From: Cryptomeria japonica
Taxonomy: Eukaryota > Streptophyta > Pinopsida > Cupressales > Cupressaceae
DNA: 64,000 bases
NCBI RefSeq assembly: GCF_030272615.1
Contig: NC_081415.1
Location: 189,378,270 to 189,442,269, forward strand
Direction of reading: 5' to 3'
Shown: positions 23,080 to 35,149 of the stretch, piece after piece
Numbering within the stretch: position 1 is the first letter of the stretch
How the letters are laid out: every line of letters starts with the position of its first letter
Position numbers and translations under genes: made by a program
The notes under the pieces: generated by a model
The model's database searches: none
Seen by the model: the letters and a program-made list of their open reading frames with translations, nothing else
What the model was told of the DNA's origin: nothing

Positions 23080-23515
23080 TCGCTCAAGATCCTTCCCAGG
23101 GACAGGCCCTATAAGAATTTCGCTCTGGACCCTTTGGAAGGGTCAGGAGCGAAATTTGCATTTTGGCTCAAATTTCATCATCTCTTTGCCTTGAACTTCT
23201 CTTGACCTTTGAATCGCTTTCTCCTAAAGACATCATTGATTTAACCTCCGAAAGACCAAAAAACAGGATTTCGCTTTGGACCTTGGCCAAGGATAGGATC
23301 TATAAGGAATTTCACTCTGGACCCTTTGGAAGGGTCAGGAGCAAAATTTGCATTTTAGGACAAAATCTTCACATTTTGTGACCACAACTTGCTCAAATGC
23401 ATGTCTAAGGATGCCTTTAATCTCAATCTACACTAGGTTTGATGCAAAATTGGAGCAAAATAGAGGTTTTAAGAATTTCGCTTTGGACCCTTTCGAAGGG
23501 TCAAGAGTGAAATTC
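23080..23515. repeat. Palindrome array, short, about 5 cores
   Basis: Cores lie near 23080 (short type), 23116, 23267 (short type), 23310 and 23475. The orientation and sequence type are those of 71-1975. Confidence 0.8.
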
Positions 23516-24105
23516 ACATTCTAGGACAAATTCTATCATTTCTCTACTCCAAAATGCATGGAAGGGGAGGTGGAAATGGAAGGGGAGATGTGAGGGATGT
23601 GGTGAAGGCATAGAGGGGTGGAAGTGGAAGGAAGTGGAAAGTAGAGAAGATGGAAGGGCTATGGGATGGAGAGAGAGATGGAAAGAAAGGAAGGGTGAGA
23701 TGGTGATGGTGAAGGTGAGGATTGGAAATGGGAGTGAGCGGGTTTGGGCACCTACTGGCAGTGCTAGGAGAATTGGAAGTGATATAACCTTGGTTGGGCA
23801 AAGGAAGTGCTGTCAATGCCTTGGTTGCTCTTCCAAGAGGGCAAAGGAAACTTTCCTATACTTAGCCAAATTTAGCATTTCATCCCTAGCCTTGCAAGCA
23901 AAAGATGAGTCATTCATTCCAAAAGCCTTGATAATTGACTGACTTCACTTCATCCTAAAGAGACAAACTTGACTTGATTAACTTTTGAGCCATTGGCTTC
24001 TTCAACACAAAGGTTAATAGCAAAAGGTTGTACCATTATCCTAGAAAGCAGAAAAAAGTGGGGGTCCCCATTTGCAATGGGGCGATGTGTGAAAACGTCA
24101 CAACA

Positions 24106-26394
24106 CCTGGTTCATCCAATATCCCAAGTTCACATACAATTGTTCAAGGATGCTCATCACCACCATATAAGCTTCTGAGGTATCCTACAGATAAGATGGT
24201 ATTGTTGGAATTCTTGAGGCAATTGGTCATTTATGATAAGATTGAGAAGAATAGACATAAAGCTGGAATTTCCTTTCCCATCTCAATTGGGCAGTTAGTG
24301 GAGGTATGCCCGTCAATAAAAGTTGCTAAGAAGTCAGAAGAAGAGACGAAGTTCTATCCCCTTGTAATCCATCGTCCACAAACCAACTTTGATCCATATG
24401 ATAACATAAGGACGATTAATGGGAGTGGGCAGAGGCACATGCCACACCTTGAGGACTATTGGATGAATGCCAAGGATGACTTTGAGGTCAAAAGGAAGAT
24501 GTTCTCTAGGCTGCCTATTGAGATCATAAGGGCTTGTAGAGTGTTCCCTATCCCTGATCAAGTGTAGGCTGATGGAAGGCGCCTCCAATGTGCCTATGAG
24601 CAAGAAAGGGAAAAGGATATACAAGTCGATTGGAATGACATGGAGATCACAAAATTAGAAGAACTAACAAGACTTGTCATGGCAAACACACAAAGGTGGG
24701 TAGATGCTCAAATCAACAAATTGAAGAATCAAAATACACAATTAACATATGATGATGGAAGATCCAGATTCATTGGATGAAGAGACACAGAACATAAGTA
24801 TGAGTGATAATGCAGCCTAGACATCTCAACCTAAGGGTTCCAAGAGGAAAGAGAGTCACAAAGAAGGATTGAGACAAAAGAGGTAGAGGATGAGTTCAAG
24901 TCATCCTTCCACCAACACCTCATCCATACAAGAGGTAATGGTGAATTGAGTATCCATCAGTGCAGGTCAATCACTCAAGAGAGGTAGAGATCAAGGCATG
25001 AACGAGTCCTTGGAATCTACTATACAATTTAATTTAGGTGAAAGAGCAGATAAGGAAACACGATCTCAGACACAAGATCCTCCAACAACGCAAGAGCAAG
25101 TTGTGGACAACATAGTCGTAGTGGATGAATACGTTGAGATCATGGATGAAGATGACAATGAGGAAAGAATCTCTGCACCTCGAGAAGATCAGCAATCCAA
25201 AGAATTTGAAGTAGAGGAAGAACAATCCACTATTCCAACCTGGCTTAAAGAAAGAGTGACTAAGGAAGTGATAGTAGCAGACGAAGACACAACATATGAC
25301 TTAGAGAGCTTCTTAGAGAGAATTGGTAAGATGGTTGAGAAGAAGAAAGCTACTAAGCTCTCCAAGATCACAAGAGATAATATAGGGTCTCGAACTATAC
25401 AAATAGCCACTCCAGGAGTGGACAAGCCAGAAGATGAGATCACTGTTGATGACTATGACTTAACAACTATTGAGCTAGGTCCTACTACTACTGAACAAGA
25501 GATGGAAGAGTTGAATGATTCAGTGAAGGTAGTCTAGGATAGATTGAAGATTGAACAAGAAGAAAAGAAGAGGTTGGAAAAAGAATTAAATGTCTTAAGG
25601 AACTATGTCCAGTAGCTCACGATTTCAAAAAGACAAGATGACCCTTAGTATATTCCTCCATCATTTTTTCCACCCGATTCTGTTGAGGACCTAGAAGAAA
25701 TGAAGAGTTGGATTGATAATGCCTTCAACAAGGCAAATAAGTTCGTGGGAGAGTTAGCACACACATTTGAGAGTTTCAACTATCCTTGATAGGATCCATG
25801 CATTCACTACTTCCTATGATGTATTTAGCCATACTAAGGAGTTAACCATTCCAAGGTTGCAGGTATTGATGGATATCCCCACACAAACTTTGGTAAATGG
25901 TGGAGTGGTGGAGGATGGACAAACATGTGACTTCTACAGATGGTATTGCACATTTAGGATAAGAGGGACATGTTTGAAGATATCAGCAACGGTTGCACTT
26001 GAGTTGAGGAGATGATTAAGGTAATAAATGATAGAATCGTAGTTGCAGCTAAAGCAATACTTGGAAAAGAGATGAAGAGGTAGACGTGGCTGTTGAGAGA
26101 TTGATAGAAAGAGTAAGGCGTGTCTTGTTCCAGACAGTTGGGTCAGTTTTAGAGAAGCCACTAGAGGATATTCAGTCATTCATGACACTTGTGAGAAAAA
26201 TCCAAGACTTGGGGCTTGAGCGGGGGAGGATTTTTACTTCATCCTTAGTCAAGTTAGCCTACATGGAGAACCAATTAAAGATCATGCCAAGTATCCTAAT
26301 GGATGAGATTGATAGCATCATGTCTAGATTCATTGAATTTTCTTCAAGAGAAAGGGATAAGGGAAATTGGCTTCTAGAAGATAGTTTGTTATGA
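24106..26394 (+). pseudogene. Broken copy of the large unknown ORF (copy 2)
   Basis: Starts mid-protein, directly after element G, at the equivalent of WFIQFPKFTY in the intact copy, followed by LLRYPTDKMVLLEFLRQL. In-frame stops (for example the TAG at 24565) and frameshifts break it. The conserved core is clear at 25225-25500 (IPTWLKERVTK, KKKATKLSKITRD, IELGPTTTEQ). The end GNWLLEDSLL then TGA at 26394 corresponds to the C-terminus of the intact copy. The first third of the protein is missing. Confidence 0.8.
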
Positions 26395-26689
26395 GCCAAG
26401 TGTCATAGAAAGTGGGAGATCCCATCAACGCAATCAATGGATGTCCCATCCAAAGAAGTGGAGATGGTATGCTTGGCGGAAGGGAGGGGGGAGGAGGAAC
26501 CAACGACAGACAGAGGAGACACACAGTAAGGGGGGGTTAAGGGAGGGGCTCGAGGTTGGTTGGGCTGTAGGTTGGAGCGGATAGGATCATTAATGCCAAG
26601 AAAAGAACACGCAAGTGAGGAGGGGAGAAGGAACGACAAGGCATACCTGGAGGAGCCGGACAAAGGCCGTTGGTAGGAAGACCCCTGCG
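26395..26689. other. Unassigned G-rich interval between two ORF copies
   Basis: About 295 bp with runs of G (AGGGAGGGGGGAGGAGG, AAGGGGGGGTTAAGGGAGG) that resembles neither the ORF nor the element tail. No coding or RNA features are recognised. It probably marks the junction of two partial elements. Confidence 0.4.
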
Positions 26690-27403
26690 AACCATCCAGC
26701 CGTTGAGAATCTCATCCGGAAACAGTTGATTAATAATGAAGTTGTCACGTTCATGGAAGTATTGATATTAGCATATCGGCAAACTTCTTCATTACTATCT
26801 AGAATTCAAGACATGGTAGAAATGTGGGAGGATCTTCAAAATATTCAAGATAAAATAATATAATGGTTGAAGGTGTTGAAAGGAATTCACAAGCAGGAAT
26901 TAATAGATGGGTAAGTACTTGCAGCTAGAGATACCTATGACTTCAACACATGGTATTGGGAATTGATAGCAAGAAATGAAGTTTTATAGAAGGTAAAGGT
27001 TGATGATGTCAAAATTGAAGAGCTGATTAAAGAAATTCAAAATAAGATTTTGCTGGTGGCCGTTGATGTGCTTGGAAAGAAAGCAATTCGAGAAAATGAA
27101 ATGAACATGGAAAATCTGAAAGTCAAAGCTCAAGAGAATTTCTTCACTTTCACAGGACAAATCCTTAAGCAAAATTTGACTAAGGCATCCATCTTCTTTT
27201 CCATTAAGGATGCCTTTTAGAAACAGGAACTAGATTGGGAGAATGCTTTTTCCACCTATGCTGATGACTTGGATGTATTCAAGATAAACATGCTGCTACA
27301 TGTCACAATGGAAGAGGTTAATCCTCATGTGTCCAAGTTCACCGAATATGCTGCCACAGAAAAGGGATAAGGATGCAATCTTCTAGAAGAAAGCTCCTTA
27401 TGA
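26690..27403 (+). pseudogene. Second broken copy, C-terminal part of the large unknown ORF (copy 2b)
   Basis: It encodes the C-terminal helical region with several in-frame stops, ending LLEESSL and TGA at 27403. This matches LLEESLL of the 37930 copy and the C-terminus of the intact copy. It is more diverged from copy 2 than expected for a local duplication, so two different family members are joined here. Confidence 0.7.
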
Positions 27404-27428
27404 CACATGTCTTTCTTATAACTTTTGT

Positions 27429-27516
27429 AAACCCTAGTTAGGATATCTATGTGTTGATCTTGATCATTGATCTCTGTTTGATTTGGGTCTTTCGTTCATT
27501 TTAAGACTATATAAAA
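27429..27516 (+). promoter_or_regulatory. Degenerate telobox plus TATA box (copy 2b)
   Basis: AAACCCTAGTTAGGA at 27429 is followed about 65 bp later by CTATATAAAA. Its left half is intact and its right half mutated. Confidence 0.5.
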
Positions 27517-28089
27517 CCCCTCTTCTCTCATTTGTATGGGAGAGATAGGTGAAATTGTTTCTTAAGGCTATTATGATAATAAAGTTCATTTGCATTGCTT
27601 TGAATCTCTATGTTATCTCATAGTTGCATGGTTTCATATTTTCTTTAACATAAGATAGAATTTGTTTTATGAAAGTTATTAAATGATTGCAAGATTTGAT
27701 AGTATTGGTTGGTGAAATCATTGCTCATACTTTTGATGAACAGATTATTTTTTGTTCATTGTGCAAAGTTAGCCTGAGCATATTTTGTGGATGTTTAACT
27801 TCTACCTTCGGATAGGTATTGTTCATTCTGATGGTACTATTCATGGTATGAAAATTTCAAGCACATCCCTTGAAGATTGCACCCACTTTGTTTAGTTGTT
27901 TAAGTTGGCGAACCAAAGCGTGGTTTAGTTTCACCCAATCATTATTGTTGATGTGTAGCTAGGTTGGATCCCTTCTAGGGCCAACCTAGTACATAAAATG
28001 CTAAGTGGCCTGTTGGCCTTAGCATTTTGGCATCCTACTTTATTGTGTAAATGTGTAAACCCTATTTGGGTGATGGGTGTAACTTGTCT

Positions 28090-28856
28090 TGTTAATGTTT
28101 TGTAGCTTCGGTCAGATAATTCTAATCGATGAAATCAAATGCTTAATTGGCCTATGAGCCTTAAGCATTTGATAACTATCCTCTACAAGTATTAATCCAT
28201 TATTTGCATTATGTATTTAATAAGATTCTTGCTTAAATATTAATCTTGAAATATGATTATGAATTAATTATATGTATATATTTAAGAATGTATAACTATA
28301 CACTATTAAATATACACATATAATTAATTTGATTATATCAAATAACATTTAATCATATGCTTATCGATATTTACTATCGATCAGATTATGTGCGTTTAGC
28401 AAATCATATTAACAATGTAACAAATGCAAATTGGTTACCAATAATTATCGATTGCATTTCATTATGTATCGGCATGTTCTTACACGATGGAGAGACATGT
28501 CTCTATGTGGACATGATCCACGTAGTGGCATGCCTCTACGAAGGCATGTCTCTCTCCTTATATAAGGAGGGAGACAATTGTATTGTGGATGTACAAAATA
28601 ATTACAGTGCAGAAACAATATCGACTGCCTCCCAGAATATTGCAGGCCATTTGCTGTTGGAAATTTAATATATTAATTGATTCTATTTTCATGTAAAATT
28701 GCAATAAGATTAATATCAGTTTTAATTGATCATTGTACAACAGTTCATGTTAAATTAATTGATATACAAAGGAATCCTTATATTGATATAAGAAGTGGAA
28801 ATTGCATTAATAAGATTTAAAAGATCCTATATTCAAATCTGATATAAACATTAACA
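28090..28856 (+). mobile_element. Nested solo LTR, 767 bp
   Basis: Begins TGTTAATGTTTTGTAGCT and ends ACATTAACA, both similar to the host LTR ends, so it is a relative. Flanks TGTCT (28085-28089) and TGTAT (28857-28861) form a 5-bp duplication with one change. The right LTR of the host element shows the unoccupied site, GTGTAACTTGTATTACATG, with a single TGTAT. A TATA box TTATATAAGG lies near 28559. Confidence 0.9.
28489..28551. repeat. Run of short palindromes centred on CATG
   Basis: GAGACATGTCTC, GTGGACATGATCCAC and CGTAGTGGCATGCCTCTACG follow one another, with a fourth half-site GGCATGTCTC, just upstream of the TATA of the nested LTR. This looks like a cluster of dyad sites for a dimeric regulator, or a structured RNA or DNA segment. 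Confidence 0.7.
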
Positions 28857-29553
28857 TGTATTACATGTAACTTGTTAATTAAATTGTAATTTGGTGCCAA
28901 AACTATACAAGGCCGACCGAGGGTAATTAAATGGATCATTCCTTATATATGTAAGATCAATTGAAGATCACATATTTATCAAGCAATCTATCTGTCATTC
29001 ATTTGTGCGAATCATCTCTGCATCAGCCATTAACTAAAGGGCAGCAACTTGAGGTTCGGTTATCTTCACAAAGCAGAAAATTGAAGTACCAGTCAGCGAA
29101 CCTGTCTTAGGTCTAGCAAAATCCTATTTTATGCTGAGCAATCAACTTCTAGGTAAAGCGAACTCGCTGGGTGAACTCTTCCTTACTGGGCAAACTCTTC
29201 CTAGGCTGGGCGAACTATCATTCTGGGCTGCCAAACCTGCTATGCACTACTGAATTCTTGTTCATGCTGAGCGACCTCTCTCCAAGACAAGCGAACTCCA
29301 ATATATGATCAGCAATCTGCATTCTGGGTGGTGACATCAAGTCTGATTAGATCTATATATTAGATAAGTTATTGTGTGCCCTAAGAAGGGTTAAGATTGT
29401 AATCTGCTACTGTGTTTATCCTAATCTGATCTGAGACATTCTTGCTGGGTTGTTTACCTCCAAGAGGGAGGTTTTCCCAAGGTATCAATGTGTTATGTGT
29501 GTTGCATTTGTTATTTTCTGTTTACTGTTATCAGTCTGATCCTAAAATTAACA

Positions 29554-29571
29554 TGGTATTAGAGCTTGGTT
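29554..29571 (+). other. Primer binding site
   Basis: TGGTATTAGAGCTTGGTT directly follows the left LTR and resembles the complement of the plant initiator tRNA-Met 3' end used by copia elements. Confidence 0.7.
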
Positions 29572-30473
29572 CGAATTGGTTGTGATCAGTATGATAGTAG
29601 TTTGCTTCACCTCTTCTTCTACACACAAGATGGTGGCAAGCATGCCAACTATAAAGGCTTATTTGATGATGCATGTGGTGCCTAGAAATCATGGTGGAGG
29701 GGAACAATCTCATCTTGCATGATGCAATATTAATATCACCTTGGCTCGTTATCTTTGTTTCCATACTGGACAACCTTGTGTGCAAACCACAGTGATGCTG
29801 CTATACCATAGACAACGATGACTTCATCAACCACAAAGAGTTCTCAAGACTTGTAGGGTCTCCACTTGAATAGATGGCTAGGAAAATCAATAAAGAGATA
29901 AGTAGTCCTTTAAATGTTAATGTATTGCATATGTAGTCACTAAATATGTGTGCTATTTACATTGGCAGTAGATAAGCTGCATTTGAATGTACTTACCATG
30001 AGAAATTTGCCCCTTACATGCAGGATATTTCATCACAGCCTGTTGCTCTTCAGGTTATAGGTTTTTGGAATTCTATTTGCAATGAAGAGATTGACATTCA
30101 GGAGGAATATGAAGGGGATTTCAGCGAAGCAATAGGTGCTCTTGCTTATGCTCTACAGGCAGTTTTTCAAGATAAAGAAAGGACAGACCAAGAAGCATTC
30201 AAGGGAGAAAGAACTTGTAGTCATAGAACTGAGATGATAGCCAAAAGTGTTTCTTCAAGGAAGGAAGATTTTGAGGCATCCTATGAGGAAGCATCACAGG
30301 CTGAAGTCTAGAGACAGCTTGCTGCCATAAAGCTGAGTTGGTGATACATAATTAGAGGTAACCTTGGAAAAGGAGGTCAGAAGATTGATTTCAGCTTTAG
30401 AGGGAGCTTGACGCTTCAACTTCAGAGGGAGCTTGACATTTCAGCTTCAGAGGGAGCCACATCATCATGAAGA

Positions 30474-30970
30474 TTTGGTTAATGCATTTTTCTCTGTGAT
30501 GGAGAAATTTGAGGTGAAAGCCCTTGTTAATGAGTTCTTCTCTGTGAGGGAGAAGTTTGAGGTGCAATCCCTTGTTAATGAGTTCTTCTCTGTGAGGGAG
30601 AAGTTCGAGGTGCAATCCCTTGTTAATGAGTTCTTCTCTGTGAGGGAGAAGTTTGAGGTGCAATCCCTTGTTAATGTATTCTTCTTTGGGAGAAGTTTGA
30701 GGTGAAAGCCCTTGTTCCACCCTCTGCGAGTAGGCATGGTGGAGATGCATTCTTCTCTGGGAGAAGTCTAAGGTTAAAGCCCTCATTCCACTCTCTGCGA
30801 GTAGGTATGGTGGATCCACCCTCTGCGAGTAGGCATGGTGGTAATGCACTCTTCTCTCAGAGAAGTTTGAGGTGAAATCCCTCTTCCATCCTCCGCGAGT
30901 AGGCATGGTGGATCCACCCTCTGTGATTAGGTATGGTGGATATCATGGAAGAAATTCCATGATGTGTTTG
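30474..30970 (+). repeat. 48-bp minisatellite followed by irregular related repeats
   Basis: About 4.5 copies of a 48-bp unit at 30474-30710 keep frame and would encode a 16-residue repeat (FEVQSLVNEFFSVREK). After that come irregular repeats containing CCACCCTCTGCGAGTAGGC. It lies in the internal domain of the copia-like element. Confidence 0.85.
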
Positions 30971-31051
30971 TTCACCCTCTGGGAGTAGACATGGTGGTAG
31001 TCACCATGTGACTTGGTTATTCAGAAGGAATCCTCCCTAGCTAAGAGGGAG

Positions 31052-31906
31052 TGTTGATTTGTAGCTAGCTCGGATCCCTTCTAGGGCCGACCTAGTACAT
31101 AAAATGCTAAGTGGCATGTTGGCCTTAACATTTTGGCATCCTACTTTATTGTGTAAATGTGTAAACCCTATTTGGGTTAGGCCCTATTTGGGTGATGGGT
31201 GTAACTTGTATTACATGTAACTTGTGAATTAAATTGTAACTTGGCGCCACAACTATACAAGGCCGACCAAGGGTAATTAAATGGATCATTCCCTATATAT
31301 GTAAGAGTAAGATCAATTGAAGATCACATATTTATCAAGCAATCTATTTGTCATTCATTTGTGCGAATCATCTCTGCATCAACAAATAACTTAAGGGCAA
31401 CAACTCGAGGTTCGGTTATCATCATAGAGCAGCGAATTGAAGTCCCGGTCAGCGAACCTGTCTTAGGTCTGGCGAAATCCTATTTTATGCTGAGCAATCA
31501 ACTTCTAGGTAAAGCGAACTTGCTGGGCGAACTCTTCCTTACTGGGCGAACTCTTCCTAGGCTGGGCGAACTATCATTTTGGGCTGCCGAACCTGCTATG
31601 TACTATTGAATTCTTGTTCATGCTGAGCGACCTCTCTCCAAGACAAGCAAACTCCAATATATGATCAACAATCTGCATTGTGGGTGGTGACATCAAGTTT
31701 GATCAGATCTATATATTAGATTAGTTATGGTGTGCCCTAAAGGTTAAGATTGTAATCTGCTACTGTGTTTGCCCTAATCTGATCTGAGACATTCTTTTTG
31801 GGTTTTTCACCTCCAAGAGGGAGGTTTTCCCAGGGTATCACTGTGTTATGTGTGTTGCATTTGTTATTTTCCGTTTATTGTTATCAGTTTGATCCTAAAA
31901 TTAACA
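31052..31906 (+). repeat. Right LTR of the copia-like element
   Basis: It has the same ends as the left LTR without the nested insertion, plus a small duplication of CCTATTTGGGT near 31166-31195. Confidence 0.9.
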
Positions 31907-32289
31907 ATTACTGTCTCTTAAATTGCCAGGAATAGTACGGAATTCCTTTTCCTTTTCCTTTTTACTTTTTTTTTGAAATACAAAATCAGAAAATCCCCCA
32001 AAAATAGAGTTTTGTAGCCGAAAGTCTTCATTGTGAATGAAATTTGCAAGTCCCCTTGGATTACTAGCATACATCACCAAAGGAGCTATATCTAACATTA
32101 AAGTCGCTAGTTCGCAGTGTAAACCTTGGAATCGGTATATGATCTTCTTTGTATTCTTAGCATATGCGGTGATTTTATTCAAGAGAGGATAGAGTGTCTT
32201 TTGGGCATCTTTATTCTATGTTAGTTGTCATAAAACACGCACCAACACTTCCCATCATTTTCGAATTTCAATTCCAAGGTTTGATAATT

Positions 32290-33757
32290 TTATGTGTATA
32301 CACCAAGTGAGTGCAACCATTGCACTCCCAACACCAAATCCGTCTCAACAATTCCAATCATATAGAAGTCATCCTGCATCTTGTCCCTCTTAGAGTCAAC
32401 TCCAACAGCTGAAAACCCCTCAAGATCGACTATCCTCAAAGCCATCGTAGCCACCAGTCTCTCATCAATGAAGTTGTGGGTTGCCTCACTATTAATCAAA
32501 ATTGTTACCCTATGCCTCCACAAGACTCCTTTAACTTGAAGAGGATGATATCTAGGTGCTTTTGAAAGGGCTGCAATTGTACCACCTGAATGCTCTCCTT
32601 GATCCTCATGCTCCACCTCATTAACAACAACCTTGGGTTTAGATTTTATTGCATCAAAATTTTCATGAGAAAACATCTCAATGTAGCATATTTGTTCTTT
32701 TCCCAAACATCTGTGAACTAGTTGCCATGGCTCTCTACAAGTGAAGCACAATTTTTTCCTTTGAAGTTAATTCTTGGATTCCTCAACTTTGTTTGGTTTT
32801 GAGGGTAGTGCTTTAGATCGAGGGAAACTCTTATGAGGATGGTTGAATTGTTGGTGCATTCTTGGAGTAGAATTTGTTTTTGGTCATTTTATGCTAAAAA
32901 ATTAGGGCTCTCCTGATGGCCTCATGCAAGGAATTTAGATCAAATGCCCTTACCAAACACTTGAATGGTTTGGATAGGCCCTCTACAAAAAGAACTCTGA
33001 TTCTCCTCTTTGCCAGATCCGGAACCATCACTGATAGGCTCTAAAATTCTGCCACATAGTGCTCAACTGTGCCATCTTGCCTCAATTGTGCTAGCTCTCT
33101 AAAGTGAATCTTTGGATGCCTTCTTTCAAATCTCTCCATCAATCTTTGGCTGAAGTCCTCCAGGGTAGTGATTGAGCCATGTGCTTAGGTCACCATGTCA
33201 TGCTACCACCACTCATCAGCCACAACCTCTAGGTGAAAGTGTTGCAAAACCTGATTGTTTCATCCTCATACATGGGGGTTTAAGGAGAAATAGATATCCA
33301 ATTTTTGCAACCAAGCTCTAGATGTGACTCCATTGGATTCATCGTAGGTGGATATAGTAGTCTTTCCCAACCGTTATTGTATATCTCTCCTTGGCTGATC
33401 TGATATTTTTTCCCCTCGATGATCATTCCTTGCTTTCATATCATACTACTCCATGAATGATATGTCACAATGGATGGTTGGGTTTAGGGCACTACATTCA
33501 GCATGATACCTTGCCATATCATCCTCAAGTCTTGGTGGAGTTTGTTGCTCTTCCTCATATGGATCTTCTCTTTCTCTTTCCAAAAATTTGGCTCTGAACG
33601 TTTTACTTGGTGGATTGACCAAAACACTGGCTGAGTGACTGCCTTCAGCACCATTTGGATTAGATCTCCCAGCACTGCATTGTTGATTCATTCCTTTCAA
33701 AGTCCTCACAATCTCTACCATAGACTCTCTCGTGGTGCACTGAAATTTTCTGGCCAA
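32290..33757 (-). pseudogene. Ty3/gypsy gag and protease remnant
   Basis: Minus strand. 33757-33446 reads through a gag N-terminal region. Around 33240 a gag-like FHLEVVADEWW stretch is followed by stops. 32751 downwards carries a degenerate zinc knuckle (CFTCREPWQLVHRC) and then a retropepsin-like domain, where the active-site DSGATHNF type has become NSEATHNF and VLGVQWLHSLG is retained. The catalytic aspartate is therefore lost. The sequence stops at 32247, where another element ends, so pol is missing. Confidence 0.8.
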
Positions 33758-33929
33758 TTCTTGTTTTCATTCCTAATAACCTCCTGGAGGTTGATTTCCT
33801 CATCTCTATCCACTCATGGCCTCTTTTTTTCTCTTTTCCCTTTTCTGGTTCCTAATTTCCTGATCACTTTTCTGCATAAGTCTGCACACACACATCCATA
33901 CGTTGGTAAAAAAATGGCTTTGATACTAC

Positions 33930-34800
33930 TGCAATAAACCTAGGGTTTTTCAATTTCAAAATCACTAGGTTAGGGTTATTGTTCTCAATATAACTCAGAT
34001 TAGTAACGCATCAAGATTCCAGTGAACTAACAATGAGCAGGAGGAGGTATAGACACCAGATCACACTTAATCAAAGAATAATAACAACAAACAAGATTGA
34101 TTCTAAAATTCTGAAATGAAATGAAGTTTAAACTCTATAGATCAACTTCCCAGTAGAGTAAGTACATTAGTGGAAATCTAATTTACATTTTTATGAGGTA
34201 ATTACAGGTGTACATAACTCAGAAATTGTGCTCTTATAACAGTCCTGGCATTAATTTTCTGTCAAATGGCAATTTAGCTCACAGATGGCAGTACCTATGG
34301 TTTGTGTTTACTTGCTGCTCCTGAATGGCATCTTAATTAATCCCTGCTCAGCCACAAACTGGATGCCTTGATGTTTATTATGCTGCACACCCTGCACAAG
34401 ACCTCCCAGTAGGTGTGAAAGCCCTCCAAACAACAGTGATCTACTATCCAATACCTCCCAGAAGGTATGAAAACCGTCCAAACAGCAACAATTTGTTGTC
34501 AAAACCCTTGTGCTACTTAGAGGTTGCCAATGATGATGAATGCTCTAGGACTTCACCAAAGGTTACGACATGCCTATAAGGTGCCTGGGCAGGTTTGCCA
34601 TTTATCAAAAGGTGCTCAATTTTGCTAAATTGTGTGCCCAACCAGAAAATAGTTGACCAGTTGCTAGGCTGCAATGCTTGATTTCTTCATTCCCACAATG
34701 ACGCTCAAATTGGAAACATTTGGACTAGGATTGAGTTGTGATTTCAGATGACAAAATGACATGAATTAGAAGACTAAGACAAGATCCAAACCAGGGTTTT
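33930..34800 (-). mobile_element. Probable 5' LTR of the gypsy-like remnant
   Basis: Reading on the minus strand, a sequence ending TTTATTGCA at 33930 is followed by GTAGTATCAAAGCCA, a primer-site-like motif, and then gag. The outer end is uncertain; I see no clear partner LTR in the window. Confidence 0.45.
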
Positions 34801-35138
34801 CGCCTTGACCTGTAGTGGCAGATAGGTTTTTCGTTTTGACTCTCAACTAAACAGCTCGAGGTAATCCTAAAAAATCATGCCAAAAGTTCTAGATGTAGCA
34901 CCTTGTTTAAAACAAACAATTATATATGGTGCTAGGATGAAGGCACTAGGTTCTAAAATTGGTGCCACAAATATATATTGATTAGCATGGTGTTAAAAGA
35001 CACCTTCTTGGAATGGCTGGGCCAACCCAGCTAAGGAGGGGATATGGCATGGCTTCTTTTTGTATGTTGTAGGGTGCACAAGGAATACTCTAGAAAATGT
35101 TCTACTCAACAGAATATTACATTATTGGTCATTTTTAT
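34801..35138. other. Unassigned interval
   Basis: AT-rich sequence with no coding potential that I can recognise. It ends at the SINE target duplication. Confidence 0.4.
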
Positions 35139-35149
35139 TATTAGTGTAG

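Larger units (their letters stand above)
21493..24105 (-). mobile_element. 2.6-kb family element without the large ORF (element G)
   Basis: It runs TGTTGATGTG...GTCACAACA and is continuous with the same internal order as element C but has a shorter array. The left flank is GGTAC, inside a palindrome core of copy D. The right flank is CCTGG, inside the broken large ORF. These do not match, so the insertion was accompanied or followed by a deletion or recombination. Confidence 0.8.
27946..29553 (+). repeat. Left LTR, enlarged by a nested solo LTR
   Basis: It is 1608 bp, against 855 bp for the right LTR. The excess is the insertion at 28090-28856. The LTR's own TATA is CCTTATATATG near 28941-28951. 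Confidence 0.9.
27946..31906 (+). mobile_element. Non-autonomous copia-like LTR retrotransposon
   Basis: LTRs at 27946-29553 and 31052-31906 both begin TGTTGAT.TGTAGCTAG and end CCTAAAATTAACA. Flanks ATTAT and ATTAC form a 5-bp duplication with one change. The primer site TGGTATTAGAGC directly follows the left LTR, matching the initiator-methionine tRNA sites of copia elements. AAGAGGGAG precedes the right LTR as a polypurine tract. The internal region is only about 1.5 kb and has no gag or pol. It holds one 98-codon ORF (30018-30311) without a recognised domain and a minisatellite. It must have depended on proteins from another element. Confidence 0.9.
27404..32247 (+). mobile_element. Tail of the copy 2b element, split by a copia-like insertion
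   Basis: The tail follows the ORF stop with a degenerate telobox (AAACCCTAGTTAGGA at 27429), TATATAAAA at 27509, and after the inserted 27946-31906 element continues to the box GAGAGGATAGAGTG and the terminus GCACCAACA at 32247. Removing the insertion leaves about 0.88 kb, comparable to the other tails. Confidence 0.7.

Noticed and set aside
23544-23942. ORFs of about 90-100 codons at 23544-23942
   Set aside because: Low-complexity purine-rich/pyrimidine-rich reading inside element G, with no relation to the family proteins.
28357-28668. 103-codon ORF in the nested solo LTR
   Set aside because: It spans the palindrome cluster and the TATA box of an LTR, has no domain and no evidence of coding.
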